A stretch of DNA of 64,000 bases from Brienomyrus brachyistius. Its lineage: Eukaryota > Chordata > Actinopteri > Osteoglossiformes > Mormyridae. The notes under the pieces were generated by a model, which saw nothing but the letters and a program-made list of their open reading frames with translations, was not told the DNA's origin and did no database searches. The position numbers and the translations under genes are program-made. Numbering within the stretch: position 1 is the stretch's first letter; every line of letters begins with the position of its first letter. The stretch spans positions 1 through 64,000 of the forward strand of contig NW_026042432.1 of the NCBI RefSeq assembly GCF_023856365.1, in the 5' to 3' direction. Positions 1 to 19,500 of the stretch are shown here, piece by piece.

Positions 1-9275
<9,275 letters not shown>

Positions 9276-9918
9276 ACAGAACGGGGTTGGGAGGGGCAGA
9301 TGGGGACGAGACCGATAGTAGTGGGTGGTGGGGGGTTATATTTTACTTGAAGGCTGTCTGAATCAGGCACGTGACACACTGACACAGGGGGACGACGCGT
9401 TTGTCTGGGACATACTTAACCTTCGTGACCAACCGTAATAATCAGATCATCATCAGGTAATTCTAACCCCCCCCAATCCACCCCCCACCCCCGTCAGCAG
9501 TTTTCCTTCCCTCCACTCTCGAGTTCATAGTGCAGTATTCCGCTGTGGACCCGGGCTTGACCCGGGATTGTACAGCGACATGTCTGAATACGAGAGGCTG
9601 TAACAGCAACTGAGGCGGGAGGAGGCGGCGGGTGGGAGCAGTATAAAGGTCATGTTTTCATTGAACTTGTTAGCTTATGACTGTATTATAATATTTAGGT
9701 CAGTAATTCATGCGTACAGGCCACTCGTTTTATATGATGGGGTAGGGGGAGTATGCAAACCGATGGTTTTTCCCATCAGACCTGCCTATAGGTGTCTGTT
9801 TTTTTTTTTTTTTTGGGGGGGGGGGGTTTAGTTGTCTGTCAGGGCAGGAGGTGTACATACTTCGTGTAGCGGCACTTTCCAACTGAAGCCAACCGAGTCT
9901 CCCTGCGTTCTCCTTAGG

Positions 9919-10195
9919 TCAGCAACTCCCAGCCCGGTCCTCGGGGACCCTAGACGGTCCATGTTTTTGCTCCCAGCCCGGTCCTCGGGGACCCTAGACG
10001 GTCCATGTTTTTGCTCCCAGCCCGGTCCTCGGGGACCCTAGACGGTCCATGTTTTTGCTCCCAGCCCGGTCCTCGGGGACCCCAGACGGTCCATGTTTTT
10101 GCTCCCTCCCAGCTCGTGGTAGCAGGGCGTTGGGAGGAAGCAGAAACGTGGATTGTCTGGGGTCCCCGCGGACCAGGTAGGGAAACACTGCCTTA
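9919..10195. mobile_element. Palindromic element with fourfold 44-bp internal expansion
   Basis: The left arm contains four tandem 44-bp units from 9930 to about 10105, each with GTCCTCGGGGACCC and GGTCCATGTTTTTGCTCC. The right arm (about 10130-10191) carries the inverse once (GGATTGTCTGGGGTCCCCGC). A related single-unit copy lies at 5940-6062. The units differ by very few bases, so the expansion looks recent. Confidence 0.75.
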
Positions 10196-10742
10196 AGTTT
10201 CCCGGAGTGTGCGCTCTACTTTCATCTGTAGTGTGGTTAGCGTAGCGTAGCCAGGTGCTCACAGTAAGGGGGTCAAGGCCTATAGACCCCAGGCTGTGCA
10301 AGGTACAGCCCGCATGGAATGCAGCACTGCACTGCACAGTGCATTCCTACCTTCCTGTTTCTGTCACCCACTCAAGCAAGACCTGCTAGATGACTGGAAT
10401 TGTTTTTAAAAGTTTTGGTTTGATGACTAATCAGAAAAAAAACAGGCTATTGTGGAATATCAGGTGGCCCTGTGTCATTTTTTAAAATAAAATGCAGACG
10501 TTAAATTTCTTACTTTTCATTTTTTTTAAAACTTAGGCAAAAAAACCCATCAGCTATTAAAATGTTTTCTACTTTTTTGTATTTTTTTAAGAAACCTGTT
10601 CTGTTGTGTCTTGTATCTGCACTTTTACAGATGCTGCCTTTTCCTTGTTTATTTTTTTATTTGCCGTTTTTGCCGAGTAGTATTTGCAGATCTGTTTTAT
10701 TCCATGAAAACAAAAAACAATCAAGTCTCTACTGGAAGACTT

Positions 10743-10748
10743 AATAAA
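10743..10748 (+). terminator. smad1: Likely SMAD1 polyadenylation signal AATAAA
   Basis: A canonical AATAAA is followed within 20-35 bases by a T/G-rich stretch (TTGTTGTTGATGTTTTTT). That is the expected arrangement of a cleavage and polyadenylation site. Confidence 0.6.
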
Positions 10749-10765
10749 ATTTGTTTCACTACCAC

Positions 10766-11940
10766 TTGTTGTTGATGTTTTTTTTAAAGACAAAATAGTC
10801 TGTGAAAGTCAGTACCATGTAAAATTCTTTTTTTCCCCATGCATTGGTGTTAACGAAACTGTACGGGGCAAACTAATAGCCTGCAGTCTTCCCAGATCGA
10901 CAGACTGCAGATTCTTTTACTGGTCTAAGAGGACTCGCCAGTCACCTTTCCGCTTTGACATTCCGCCTCTAACCAGGTCATTTATTTGAAATTTGTGACA
11001 CATCTTTTTCATCTTCAGTAGTCATGTGCCCAGGTCCATCACGCAAACGCGACGGTGCTGTGGAAAATTCATTCTCTGAAAGGTTTCGCGTATTAAAGAT
11101 TCCATCCCAAAATTCCTGTATCCCCTCTCTTTAGAAGGGTCTTCACCGTCATTGGGCAGCTGGATGGGGTTGGATATTAGTCTTGTAACCTGGAATATGC
11201 CTGATAACAGGGTTGGATTTGCTTTGTAAGAAATTGTAAATATATTACTCTATGTGGAGGAAAATGGATGTCAGAACCAGAGAAACATCCCAGTACCGCA
11301 TCTTCTGCACATACCATTACATTAATTTACAGTTCTTGTGTATCCAGGAATACTTTACATCACCCATTCTGGCATCTTCTGCCTGCTGTTTTCAGTGTTA
11401 TGAAACTTACTTTTGTGGTGACTCATTTGTATCAAGCTTAGCTTTTTAATCTAATCCACAAAAACATTTTAACTGCAAAATAACAGAATTCGGATTGATG
11501 GACAAGTAAATAAAAACATTTCTCCAGTGCGGCGAAATAAGCCTGGATGAGAGCGAAGACTGCCACCCAGTGGTACAACATGGATGCAACATCAAGCAAA
11601 TTTATTGCTGACGGTTATCAGTAGATACACTGAGGATACCAACCTCGAAAATTAGTAACATCTTTTTTCGTACATTGAAATTCAATTGCATTTAATTTTA
11701 TTTATAATTTATTGTATAACTTTTCAAACGTACCTTGTATTCAACAACCAATCATCAGCGAAACTGTAAGTTAACATATTCTACTATGTTTAAACATACA
11801 TTTGCTTTTCGCGCGATGGCATGAAATAAATCTAGTTCATAACACGTCTTTATTTCCTATGCTGGAAACTTAACTGATAAGTAATATTACACCGACAAGT
11901 TGGAAAAGCATTTGCACCAGTCTCACGCGATCAGCTGATC
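10766..11940. other. Intergenic region between SMAD1 and MMAA
   Basis: AT-rich sequence without a convincing open reading frame, RNA gene or repeat array. It ends at the promoter elements of MMAA. Confidence 0.6.
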
Positions 11941-11975
11941 TGACGGTGACGTCACCGGAAGCCGGAAGTGAGGTA
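11941..11975 (+). promoter_or_regulatory. mmaa: MMAA core promoter: CRE palindrome plus two ETS sites
   Basis: A full CRE palindrome TGACGTCA lies at 11947-11954. It is followed at once by CCGGAAG and GCCGGAAGTG, two ETS/NRF2(GABP)-type sites. CRE and GABP sites with no TATA box are typical of promoters of nuclear genes for mitochondrial proteins. A strong splice donor 160 bp downstream supports transcription to the right from here. Confidence 0.65.
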
Positions 11976-12136
11976 GAGACGTCGACGCGCACCGCTGGTG
12001 ACCGGGATTTCAACCTTGCACTGCTGCAGTGAAACAGCTTCCAGCACTTTGATTAGAAAACCTTCTCCAGTACGAAGCTCATAAACGCCCGGTGGCCGGT
12101 TAAGCTCTTCCGCGTGCTGTGCCATTAAGAATTGCG
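11976..12136 (+). other. mmaa: MMAA non-coding exon 1 (predicted)
   Basis: The segment between the CRE/ETS cluster and the donor GCG|GTAAGG at 12136/12137 is a plausible untranslated first exon. The matching acceptor is TTCAG at 12393, in front of the exon that holds the start codon. The 5' limit is a guess. Confidence 0.5.
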
Positions 12137-12486
12137 GTAAGGATTCATCGCAGTTGTGTCTGCAGACTGTACAAACACAGTGTATCATATGTTCGTTTTA
12201 TATGCATATTGTGTGAAGTTTATTCAGTAAAGAGTTTTATGTGACGATTGATGCGATGCTTTTAATAATACGAACGGCAGCGTTGTGTGTAAAATCTAGT
12301 TGGTTTCTGAAAAAATATACACCTCGTAAGAGAGCTTCTTTATATCAAAGTACGGCGACCTGTTGACTGATAAACGAATCGCTTGTGCTTCAGGTCTGTC
12401 GGCCTTCCCTGAAATACAGGTACGGAGTAACGGGACCAGCCACCTCTCCGGTTTCTGTAATTCGCCGTGCCAGCGTGCTGACACCC

Positions 12487-12847
12487 ATGCGGACTTTGAA
12501 CCTTGCTTGGACATGGAGGAGTTACTTCACCGCAGCTGTGAACTGTGGCCGCGATTACTCCCCCTGCTCAGCGGCCTGGACTGTGCTGCCGAGAAGGGCT
12601 TACTGTGTGGAAGCAACCCTGAGACAGCAGATGGAGGATCTGACGGAAAGGGAGAGAAGGGGCCTAGATAGGCTGTACCAGGGACTGCTGCAGGGTCAGC
12701 GGGCCTGCCTGGCAGAGTCCATCACCCTGGTGGAGACACAGCACCCCCACAAGAAGGTGCTGGCCCAGATACTGCTGCAGCAAGTCCTGGCCTACAGGAA
12801 ACGGCAGGAAGAGCTGAAGGGCGGCAAACCGCTGGCTTTCAGAGTGG
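12487..12847 (+). CDS. mmaa: MMAA coding exon 1 (transit peptide and N-terminal helices)
   Basis: It begins [14 protein letters not shown], a likely mitochondrial presequence, and continues with [20 protein letters not shown], which is strongly conserved in the family. It ends in KPLAFRV plus the first base of a Gly codon. The donor GTGG|GTCGGT is weak but is the only one that keeps frame into the P-loop exon. Confidence 0.92.
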
Positions 12848-15800
12848 GTCGGTGGGGCTTTGGGTATTAACTTCTTATCCCTAGTGCCGGCATGTAGGCA
12901 AGTAGTAAAATAAAAGGTCTGAACCACCCTCAAAGTTGACTTCAGCCCCTGGTCGGCTAAATCTATCAAGCTCCCCCTGGTCGGTGAAGACTTCTGAGGG
13001 GGCATCTCAGGGTGACCTGTCGATCATACGTCCATTGATATGCAGACTCGGGTTATGGATCAAGTGCTTTTGACATTGTTTTGGGCCCCAGAGTTCAGTC
13101 ATTCCCTGCAGACATCATTTGTCTTAATCCTACTTCTTGATATGCTCTAGCAAGGCAGTAGGAATGTGTGTGGGTGTATATAATTTCATTCACCCCTCAC
13201 AATAGACAGGTCTTTTTATTAAATTGTGTCCCTACCCCAAATACCAAACTCTGCTATATAATTGTGCTCTAGGACAGAATGCAGGATTTTTACAGTTTAA
13301 TGTTGATTTTTTTTTTTGGCATCAAGCCCCCGTTTGTATGGCACTCAAGAGAATTAAATTCATTTAAAAGCAGAAAGCATATTTTCTACTATTTCATTTT
13401 TTCTGTAAATGGCTGAAAACATCTCCTCTGTCATGACAGGGCTTTCTGGTCCCCCCGGCGCTGGCAAGTCCTCCTTCATCGAGGTTTTCGGGAAGATGCT
13501 GACGGGAAAAGGCCACAGGGTGTCTGTGCTGGCGGTGGATCCGTCGTCCTGCACATCTGGCGGTGAGGTTAGCCAGCCTGGCTATCCAGCAGCTTTTCTT
13601 CGTGAGAGATACCGTGTGTGCCTGTTTCCGCCTGACCGGCATGTATTCCGCCCCACGGCTCAGCAAGTTAGGCCTCCCAAGTCTGTGATGGGAAGGTTGT
13701 TGATTCGGATCCTGTGATGGGAAGGTTGTTGGTTCGGATCCCGTGATGGGAAGGCTGTTGGTTCGGATCCCGTGATGGGAAGGCTGTTGGTTTGGATCCT
13801 GTGATCGGAAGCCTACCCACATCTCTATTGGGTACTTAAGGTTCTTAACCCCCAAAAAAATGCTCCTGGGGCATTGGGTTGACAACCAGTTTTGCACTGG
13901 GACCCTAAGCTTCGCTCTCACCTCTATATGTACACATCGTGATGCACCTTCTTTTGGTACATATACAAATGAGTGAAATTAAATGCGTTATGTATCTTTT
14001 ATTCCTTTACACCAGGGTCACTCATGGGTGACAAAACACGCATGATGGAGCTGTCACGAGACATGAATGCTTTCATTCGCCCATCCCCCTCGTCAGGCAC
14101 CCTGGGCGGGGTCACCAGGACCACCAATGAAGCCATAGTGCTGTGTGAAGGGGCAGGTTATGACATCGTTTTGGTCGAAACCGTCGGTAAGCTTTTTTTT
14201 TTTTTCCCCCATTTAAAATTTGCGATTTGCCGAGAAATATTTCTGCCGTTGTGTGTCAAAATCTGGTGAAATATTTCCATGGCAAATCTGATGGGAATGT
14301 CGCCCTCCAGGTGTCGGCCAATCGGAGTTTGCGGTTGCTGACATGGTGGACATGTTTGTGTTGCTGATTCCACCAGCAGGGGGCGACGAGCTACAGGCAA
14401 GTTATGAGAAATTGATAGGAATTGATGGGTGCGATCAAACCGTTATGAAATGAGTCGTCACCGTTTTGTCGATCTGCTGTGCCCTGCTGGGTGGGTGTAT
14501 CCGTGTTCACAATCGCACATCACTTTAAAAAGCCTGTCAAACACTTAAAATTTGACTTGCTTTCTGTGATTTGTAAGTGCATGATTTTTGGATGGATGGA
14601 TTTTTTTTTTTTTCCTTGACCGGCTCGGCCTGGGTTGGTTGGGGTTGCTGTGTGTTTGCATAGTATACATTTCTGCACATCCGGAAGTGGTAACCATTTG
14701 ATTTTTTTTTCTTCTGCCGTTTATGATTAGATGGTAGGGGACGTGAAAATGCTAGTTCTCATCCCCTAATTTTGTTTTTGTAAGAACATTTTGAATGATT
14801 TTTTTAGGGTTTGCTGAAGCAGCCTGGATACCAAAGCCTATTCAGCCACTGTTTCTGTGCTCCTTTGTCCTCAGTGCTGTACCTGTATTTCTTAATGTTT
14901 CATCCATCCATCCCTTCATTGCCCTATTGAGGGGCGGGGGGGTCTGGAACCTATGTGCACGAGGCGGGGGGCCAGCCCATTGCAGGGCGCACACACACAC
15001 CAGTCACTCACACACCACTCACTCACATCTATGGGAAATTTAGCATGTTTTTTGGACTGTGGGGGGAAGCCAGAAGAAATCCCACGACAACACGGACCAA
15101 CTTGGCGGTGGAGACTTAAACGCCGGTCCCAGAGGTGCGAGGCAATAGTGCTAACCACTGCACCACCAGGCCGCCCACCTTTTGGGGTTCATTTAAATTA
15201 AAAACAGGCCATGAAAAATGTCGTTAAAAATTCAGGTAGCGCCCATGCAACAAGAACTTTTAAAAAAATTCCTTTCTTGGTTCTTAGCTGTTGTCTCAGA
15301 TTTAAGCGTTAGAGTTGAGAACGAAGAAAAGAATTATTTTAAGAAGTTCTTATTGCATGGGTAGCACCTGAAGTTTAAAAATCGTGGCATTTTATAGACC
15401 CTACTTTTAATTTGTACGAATTAAATGAGGGGGCAGTACTGTGGTGCGGTGGACAGCACTGTCGCCTTACACCTCTGGGACCTGGGTTCGAGTCTCCCTT
15501 AGGGTTCCGTGGGTCCAGAGCTACCAAAGGACCCATAGGTGTGTGCGTCTGAGCCCCCTCCTGGTTTGTTCCCTGGCTTGCGCCCATAGGCTCCAGGCCT
15601 CTGCAACAACGAATAAAAGATGGTTGGATAGATATTTTCAAATTTTTACATGTTTCATTTGGTCAAATTTCCCGAATGTCAATATGGTAGATAAATGTCA
15701 ATATAGTATAAAATCAGTCATTAAAATTCAGTAAGAAACCCTCCCCCAGGCTGTTCTAGCGTGGCTGTGAAGTGACGTAGCATGTAATATCTTTGAATGA

Positions 15801-16466
15801 CATTTTTCTCCAGGGAATCAAGCGGGGCATCATCGAGATGGCGGACGCGGTGGTGGTGACCAAGGCGGACAGCGAGCTGCTGGTGCCGGCGAGGCGGGTG
15901 CAGGCGGAGTACACCAGCGCGCTGAAACTGCTCAGAAAACGCTCCAGAGTGTGGAACCCCAGGGTGCGGCCACCTCCCCCGGTCGCTCTAGAACAGGGTC
16001 CCCCAATTCTCGTCCTGGGGGGGCCAGCCTGAGACGCAGACTTCCCTGCAGCCCCTCCAGGACAGGAATAAGGGAACCCTGCTCTGGAACCACATCATGA
16101 CCGTCCTCCAGGACCTCCTACTTTCACGGAAAGCAAGATGGCGCACATTGAGAGACGTTTCCCTCACCCCTTTCCCAGGTGATGCGGCTGTCGTCCAGGA
16201 CGGGCGACGGCGTGTCGCAGCTGTGGGAGACCATGCAGGCGTTCCGGGAGGCGGGGCTGGCCAGCGGGCAGCTTCAGGAACGCCGCCGGCAGCAGCAGAC
16301 CGTGTGGATGTGGAGCCTGATTCGGGACAGTGCCCTGCACCTCTTCCAGGAGCACCCAGCGGTGCGGGCAGCCCTACCCCAGCTGCAGGGCAGCGTCTCT
16401 GCCGGCGACCTCACCCCAGGCCTGGCCGCAGACTTGCTGCTCAAAGCCTTCACCTCGTCCCAGTGA
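12487..16466 (+). CDS. mmaa: MMAA, mitochondrial cobalamin-associated GTPase (six coding exons)
   Basis: The coding exons are 12487-12847, 13440-13562, 14016-14186, 14311-14396, 15814-15963 and 16179-16466, giving 392 residues (human 418). MMAA is a G3E-family GTPase (bacterial MeaB/ArgK type). It loads and protects adenosylcobalamin on methylmalonyl-CoA mutase in the mitochondrial matrix; human loss causes cblA methylmalonic aciduria. The N-terminus is Arg-rich and lacks acidic residues, as a transit peptide should. The P-loop GPPGAGKS is at 124-131, the metal/switch I region [10 protein letters not shown] at 153-162, ETVGVGQSE at 216-224, and TKAD at 263-266. I chose the ATG at 12487 because it is the first in frame after the acceptor at 12393. 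All junctions keep frame; the donor at 14397 is GC. No frame break is seen. Confidence 0.96.
13440..13562 (+). CDS. mmaa: MMAA coding exon 2 (P-loop)
   Basis: It encodes [19 protein letters not shown], the Walker A nucleotide-binding loop, through [10 protein letters not shown], which lines the Mg-GTP site. The acceptor is TGACAG and the donor GGCG|GTGAGG; the exon is 41 codons in phase 1. Confidence 0.95.
13565..13975 (+). mobile_element. tRNA-derived SINE-like insert in MMAA intron 2
   Basis: Most of this 453-bp intron resembles a fish tRNA-derived SINE. It has B-box-like GGTTCGGATCC and a body segment TTCTTAACCCCCAAAAA followed by TGCTCCTGGGGC, which resembles the body of HpaI-type fish SINEs. 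The B-box region is tandemly amplified. Family assignment is from memory of consensus features. Confidence 0.5.
13685..13800 (+). repeat. 29-bp repeat x4 carrying a pol III B-box-like core
   Basis: Four 29-bp units begin GTGATGGGAAGG and contain GTTGGTTCGGATCC. They differ at one to three positions, and a partial fifth unit follows. The unit lies inside the SINE-like insert. Confidence 0.85.
14016..14186 (+). CDS. mmaa: MMAA coding exon 3
   Basis: It encodes [20 protein letters not shown] through [18 protein letters not shown] and the ETVG motif are diagnostic of MMAA/MeaB. The acceptor is ACACCAG and the donor GTCG|GTAAGC. Confidence 0.95.
14311..14396 (+). CDS. mmaa: MMAA coding exon 4, ends at a GC splice donor
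   Basis: It encodes [16 protein letters not shown] through AGGDELQ. The donor is CAG|GCAAGT, the usual context for GC-AG introns, and the frame into the next exon ([11 protein letters not shown]) is exact. No GT donor nearby keeps frame. Confidence 0.93.
14901..15176 (-). mobile_element. tRNA-derived SINE, minus strand, in MMAA intron 4
   Basis: Read on the minus strand it starts GGCGGCCTGGTGGTGCAGTG, continues GGTTAGCACT and ACCTCTGGGACC, has the PuPy-rich body with CCCACAGTCCAAAAAACATG, and ends in GGATGGATGGATG. This is a common fish SINE layout, nearly full length. Confidence 0.8.
15232..15376. mobile_element. Foldback MITE-like element in MMAA intron 4
   Basis: Terminal inverted repeats of about 30 bp (TTCAGGTAGCGCCCATGCAA at the left, inverse of TTGCATGGGTAGCACCTGAA at the right) enclose about 85 bp that is itself partly self-complementary. 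There is no coding capacity. No clear target duplication was found. Confidence 0.6.
15428..15634 (+). mobile_element. tRNA-derived SINE, plus strand, internally deleted
   Basis: The head GTGGTGCGGTGGACAGCACT and CTGGGACCTGGGTTCGAGTC (B box GGTTCGAGTC) match the minus-strand copy at 14901-15176. The body is shortened and the tail ends in GATGGTTGGATAGAT. The two copies face each other across 250 bp in the same intron. Confidence 0.75.
15814..15963 (+). CDS. mmaa: MMAA coding exon 5 (TKAD guanine motif)
   Basis: It encodes [20 protein letters not shown] through [16 protein letters not shown] is the family variant of the NKxD base-specificity motif. The exon is 50 codons in phase 0. Confidence 0.95.
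15988..16084. mobile_element. Short hAT-type MITE with imperfect 8-bp target duplication
   Basis: The termini CAGGGTCCCCCAATTCTCG and GGAATAAGGGAACCCTG are inverted copies. The flanks are CTCTAGAA on the left and CTCTGGAA on the right, an 8-bp duplication with one change. It lies in MMAA intron 15964-16178. Confidence 0.65.
16179..16466 (+). CDS. mmaa: MMAA coding exon 6 (C-terminus)
   Basis: It encodes [17 protein letters not shown] to the stop after KAFTSSQ. It contains the conserved [10 protein letters not shown] dimer-arm helix and the [12 protein letters not shown] ending found in vertebrate MMAA. Confidence 0.95.
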   Translation: MMRLSSRTGDGVSQLWETMQAFREAGLASGQLQERRRQQQTVWMWSLIRDSALHLFQEHPAVRAALPQLQGSVSAGDLTPGLAADLLLKAFTSSQ

Positions 16467-16524
16467 GGCAGCCCAGGCTCTGTGTCCAGCCCTTTGCATG
16501 TCTCGCCTCTCCGCTTCCTAATTT

Positions 16525-16530
16525 AATAAA
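16525..16530 (+). terminator. mmaa: Likely MMAA polyadenylation signal AATAAA
   Basis: AATAAA lies 58 bases after the stop codon. No better signal is seen close by, so the MMAA 3' UTR would be short. Confidence 0.55.
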
Positions 16531-19500
16531 TCCATCAAACATATTGTGCCAGAATTCCTTCCCGCATCTCTCAGCCATATGGCATACAATGGCCACTCGC
16601 CCTCTGAACCCTCACTGTCCACACACAGCTGAGGACCCTCCCACGACTAACCCCTCTCTCCCCAGGCCTCTCGCTTCGTGCTTGCATGCCTGAGCGGTCC
16701 ACACGCTGTTCGGCCATACATTGGCTACTCTTAAGTCATAATACACAATCACCCCTCCGGCATCAACAAAAAAAGGTGGGGGGGGGGGGCACACTGGGTT
16801 TCAGGTTTTGACGAGAGGAGCTGCCACACATTACTGACCATGCAGATTAACATTGTGCAGCAATTCTGGCCTCCTGATGGGGATGAAGTACCATTTCACT
16901 ACATTATTGGCATCCTCAGGCACGAGCGACACCGTTTAGGAGGGAAGGGGCTACTTCCGTAGTTGAGGGCCTCCCTCAGCTGGCAGCATAAATAAAACGG
17001 GAAAAGTTCACCTTCCTGCACCCCACTTACCTTTGTCCTTCTGCGCTTGCAGAAACCAAAACAGGAGCAGCGAATCGAGGAGGGTGTTACTAGGATGTTT
17101 CAGAAGCAAAAGTTAAACATCTTTAAAGAACATGCTTGATATTTGTTACGATTAATTGTTAGGGGCATTGCTGGAGATATCATCCTGGGCCCACATCCCG
17201 GAGTAATCCAATCCAATCACGTTACAATCTTTTAGGAATCTTCCCAACTCTCCCATCCCCATCTTTAAGGCACCCCTGCCAATTGTGATAGGCTAAACAG
17301 GAAGGCCTAGCTTTGCCTATGCATTTTCATGTCTTTTGATACGTAATCCATCATTGTCGTCACTATCTGCCAGCACCCTTCACCGCGTCCCTTTAGTAGA
17401 GCTGCCATTCTAGCTGTACTTTCCTGCCAAAAACATCCACAATTCCATTCATGCAAAGGATATGCCCATTGGAACCACCCTGCCCTCTAGTGGACACGCC
17501 GGGAAGTTCACGCTCTGCCAGCAGGCTGAGTCTGTCATAAGCAATTTGCCAGTGTCCATGGAGCCGAAGAATTAGGTCTTATTGCGACGCACTGACCTCC
17601 ACTAAAGGATCTGTGTGAATGCTTATGTCAGGGAATGGTCGAACGCCGTGCAGGACTCAAAGGAGGTGTTTCTGCCTGTGGCTGGGGGGAGTTCTCCGTA
17701 GGCGGCTCAGATCGGCAATTCAGTTGGCACCCAGGCTTCGGGTGCATTTGGCACAGAAAAGCACACTGCCACCTAGAGGTGGGAGGCTGACAGTGCAGTG
17801 CGTCACGTTAATGACTGCCCATCTGGCGGGTGGCAGCCTAGGAAGTATGTGGCGCGGGGGTGGGTGTGTGTATGGGATGGGGGGGGGGAGAGACTTCACA
17901 AGTACACAGGAGGATTGGCAGCCTGCCCAGTGATCTGTACGTGCGAACGAGACCTTTTCAGGTAGCCATCTTAACGTGTGTGTCAGCTGCACTTCCTGTT
18001 AGCTCGAGAGCCTGCTTCTCCATGGGCGGAGCTTTGGTAACAAGACACGCCCACCTGAGACAGGTCCCTGGAGGTGGAGTAAAGGGGGGGTGTGTGTGTG
18101 TGTGGGGGGGGGGGGGGGTGATGTGGTATTGCCTGCACACAGCCACTCAGTGAATGCTAACATGAATATTAACTGGAACAGGACCACGCTGCTTTGCTTT
18201 AGTCTTGGACGACCCCCCCCGACGATGATGGTTTGGTTCTGGTCCTAGCTGGTATTCTCTGCCCCCCCCTTTCCTGTTTCTATCTCACTCTCAACACAAT
18301 GGCAGCCTTGTAAGGCCAGTGGGGTGCAGCACAGACCCTGTCGTCACACCAGGCCTGCGTTTCTGGAAGGGGGGGCGGGGGGGGGGGGGGGACGATACGC
18401 TCCCAGCACTCACTCCCTCTCTGTAGGCTGCCTGGGAGCAGCTGGGGGGGCCCAGCAGATGGGGTCTGGCCCCCAGTGCCACACGGGACCCTCTGTCCTG
18501 GCAGCACCACTGCTGGCACATGCAGGCTGGGACAGGTGTCCCCCCCCCCGGGGCAGCAGCCAATGAGAGAGAGAGGGGGAGAGAGAATGAAGTGGAGGGC
18601 GGGGGGGTGGGTGATCTTTTGATACCCTCTCTCTCTCTCCGTCTCTCTCTCCCTCATTCACACAGAGGAGACTGTCTACAGAGAAGTGCTTACAAGCCAA
18701 CACAAAAACAGCTAAAGATATGGCTTTATTTACATAAAAAAAAAGACAGGACCATTAGACCTTCATGATCTACTCTGTGAGGGAGAAAATCTGCCATCGC
18801 CCTGCTGGGTTTAAGCACCTCAGGCAGCTTAGCACATGCGCCCCCTACAGGCCGGGAAGAGTGGAGTGTGGAACATCAAGGGCCCTGTTTTGTGGGTCTG
18901 TCTTGGGAACAGGTGTCAACGGCTGCAACGTTTCGGCATGTCATTGCGCCCTGAACTGCAGATAACTGGCAAATACATTTGAAGCTGGACTCCCCCCCCC
19001 GAATTGCAATCAGGGGGTCACCCACAGCCCGGGCTTGTGTGGATTTACCCGGGCTGGAGACCAGGGGCGCCCACCAAAGCGGAACCTCAACTATCTTCGT
19101 TTAATACAATTTTAACCCCCCAACATTATCCATCTTCGTCTGCACTTGCCCCATGCTCGGCTGACAACTACACCACCACAGAAAATGGTAAGGGTGCCAC
19201 AGACAACTGAAATAGCCCCAGGGGTGTCCGCTGACAGCGAGCGCACAGTCGTAAACCAGCAAATACCACGCAGCCGTCATCGGGGACGAGACACCCTGCG
19301 AAGTGAAGCAACACCTCGGAAAAATCAAGACAAAAGAAACGGCCGCCAAAGCGAAGGAGGCAGAGAGGCAGGGGCGCAGACACTCCGACAGTCAGGAGGC
19401 AGGATCTGAGAAGGCAGGCAGGCAGGCAGGCTGGCTGGCTGGCAGCTCGCCGCGTTTGTACTTGTGAGCGTCCTCCGAGTGGCTGGGGGCCGAGGCTGGA

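Larger units (their letters stand above)
9276..10765 (+). other. smad1: SMAD1 3' UTR
   Basis: This is non-coding sequence after the SMAD1 stop, ending near the AATAAA at 10743. An upstream AATAAA at 10486-10491 could give a shorter form. The stretch becomes strongly AT-rich after 10.37 kb, as 3' UTR ends often are. It contains an inserted palindromic element at 9919-10195. The boundary is inferred from signals only. Confidence 0.6.
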
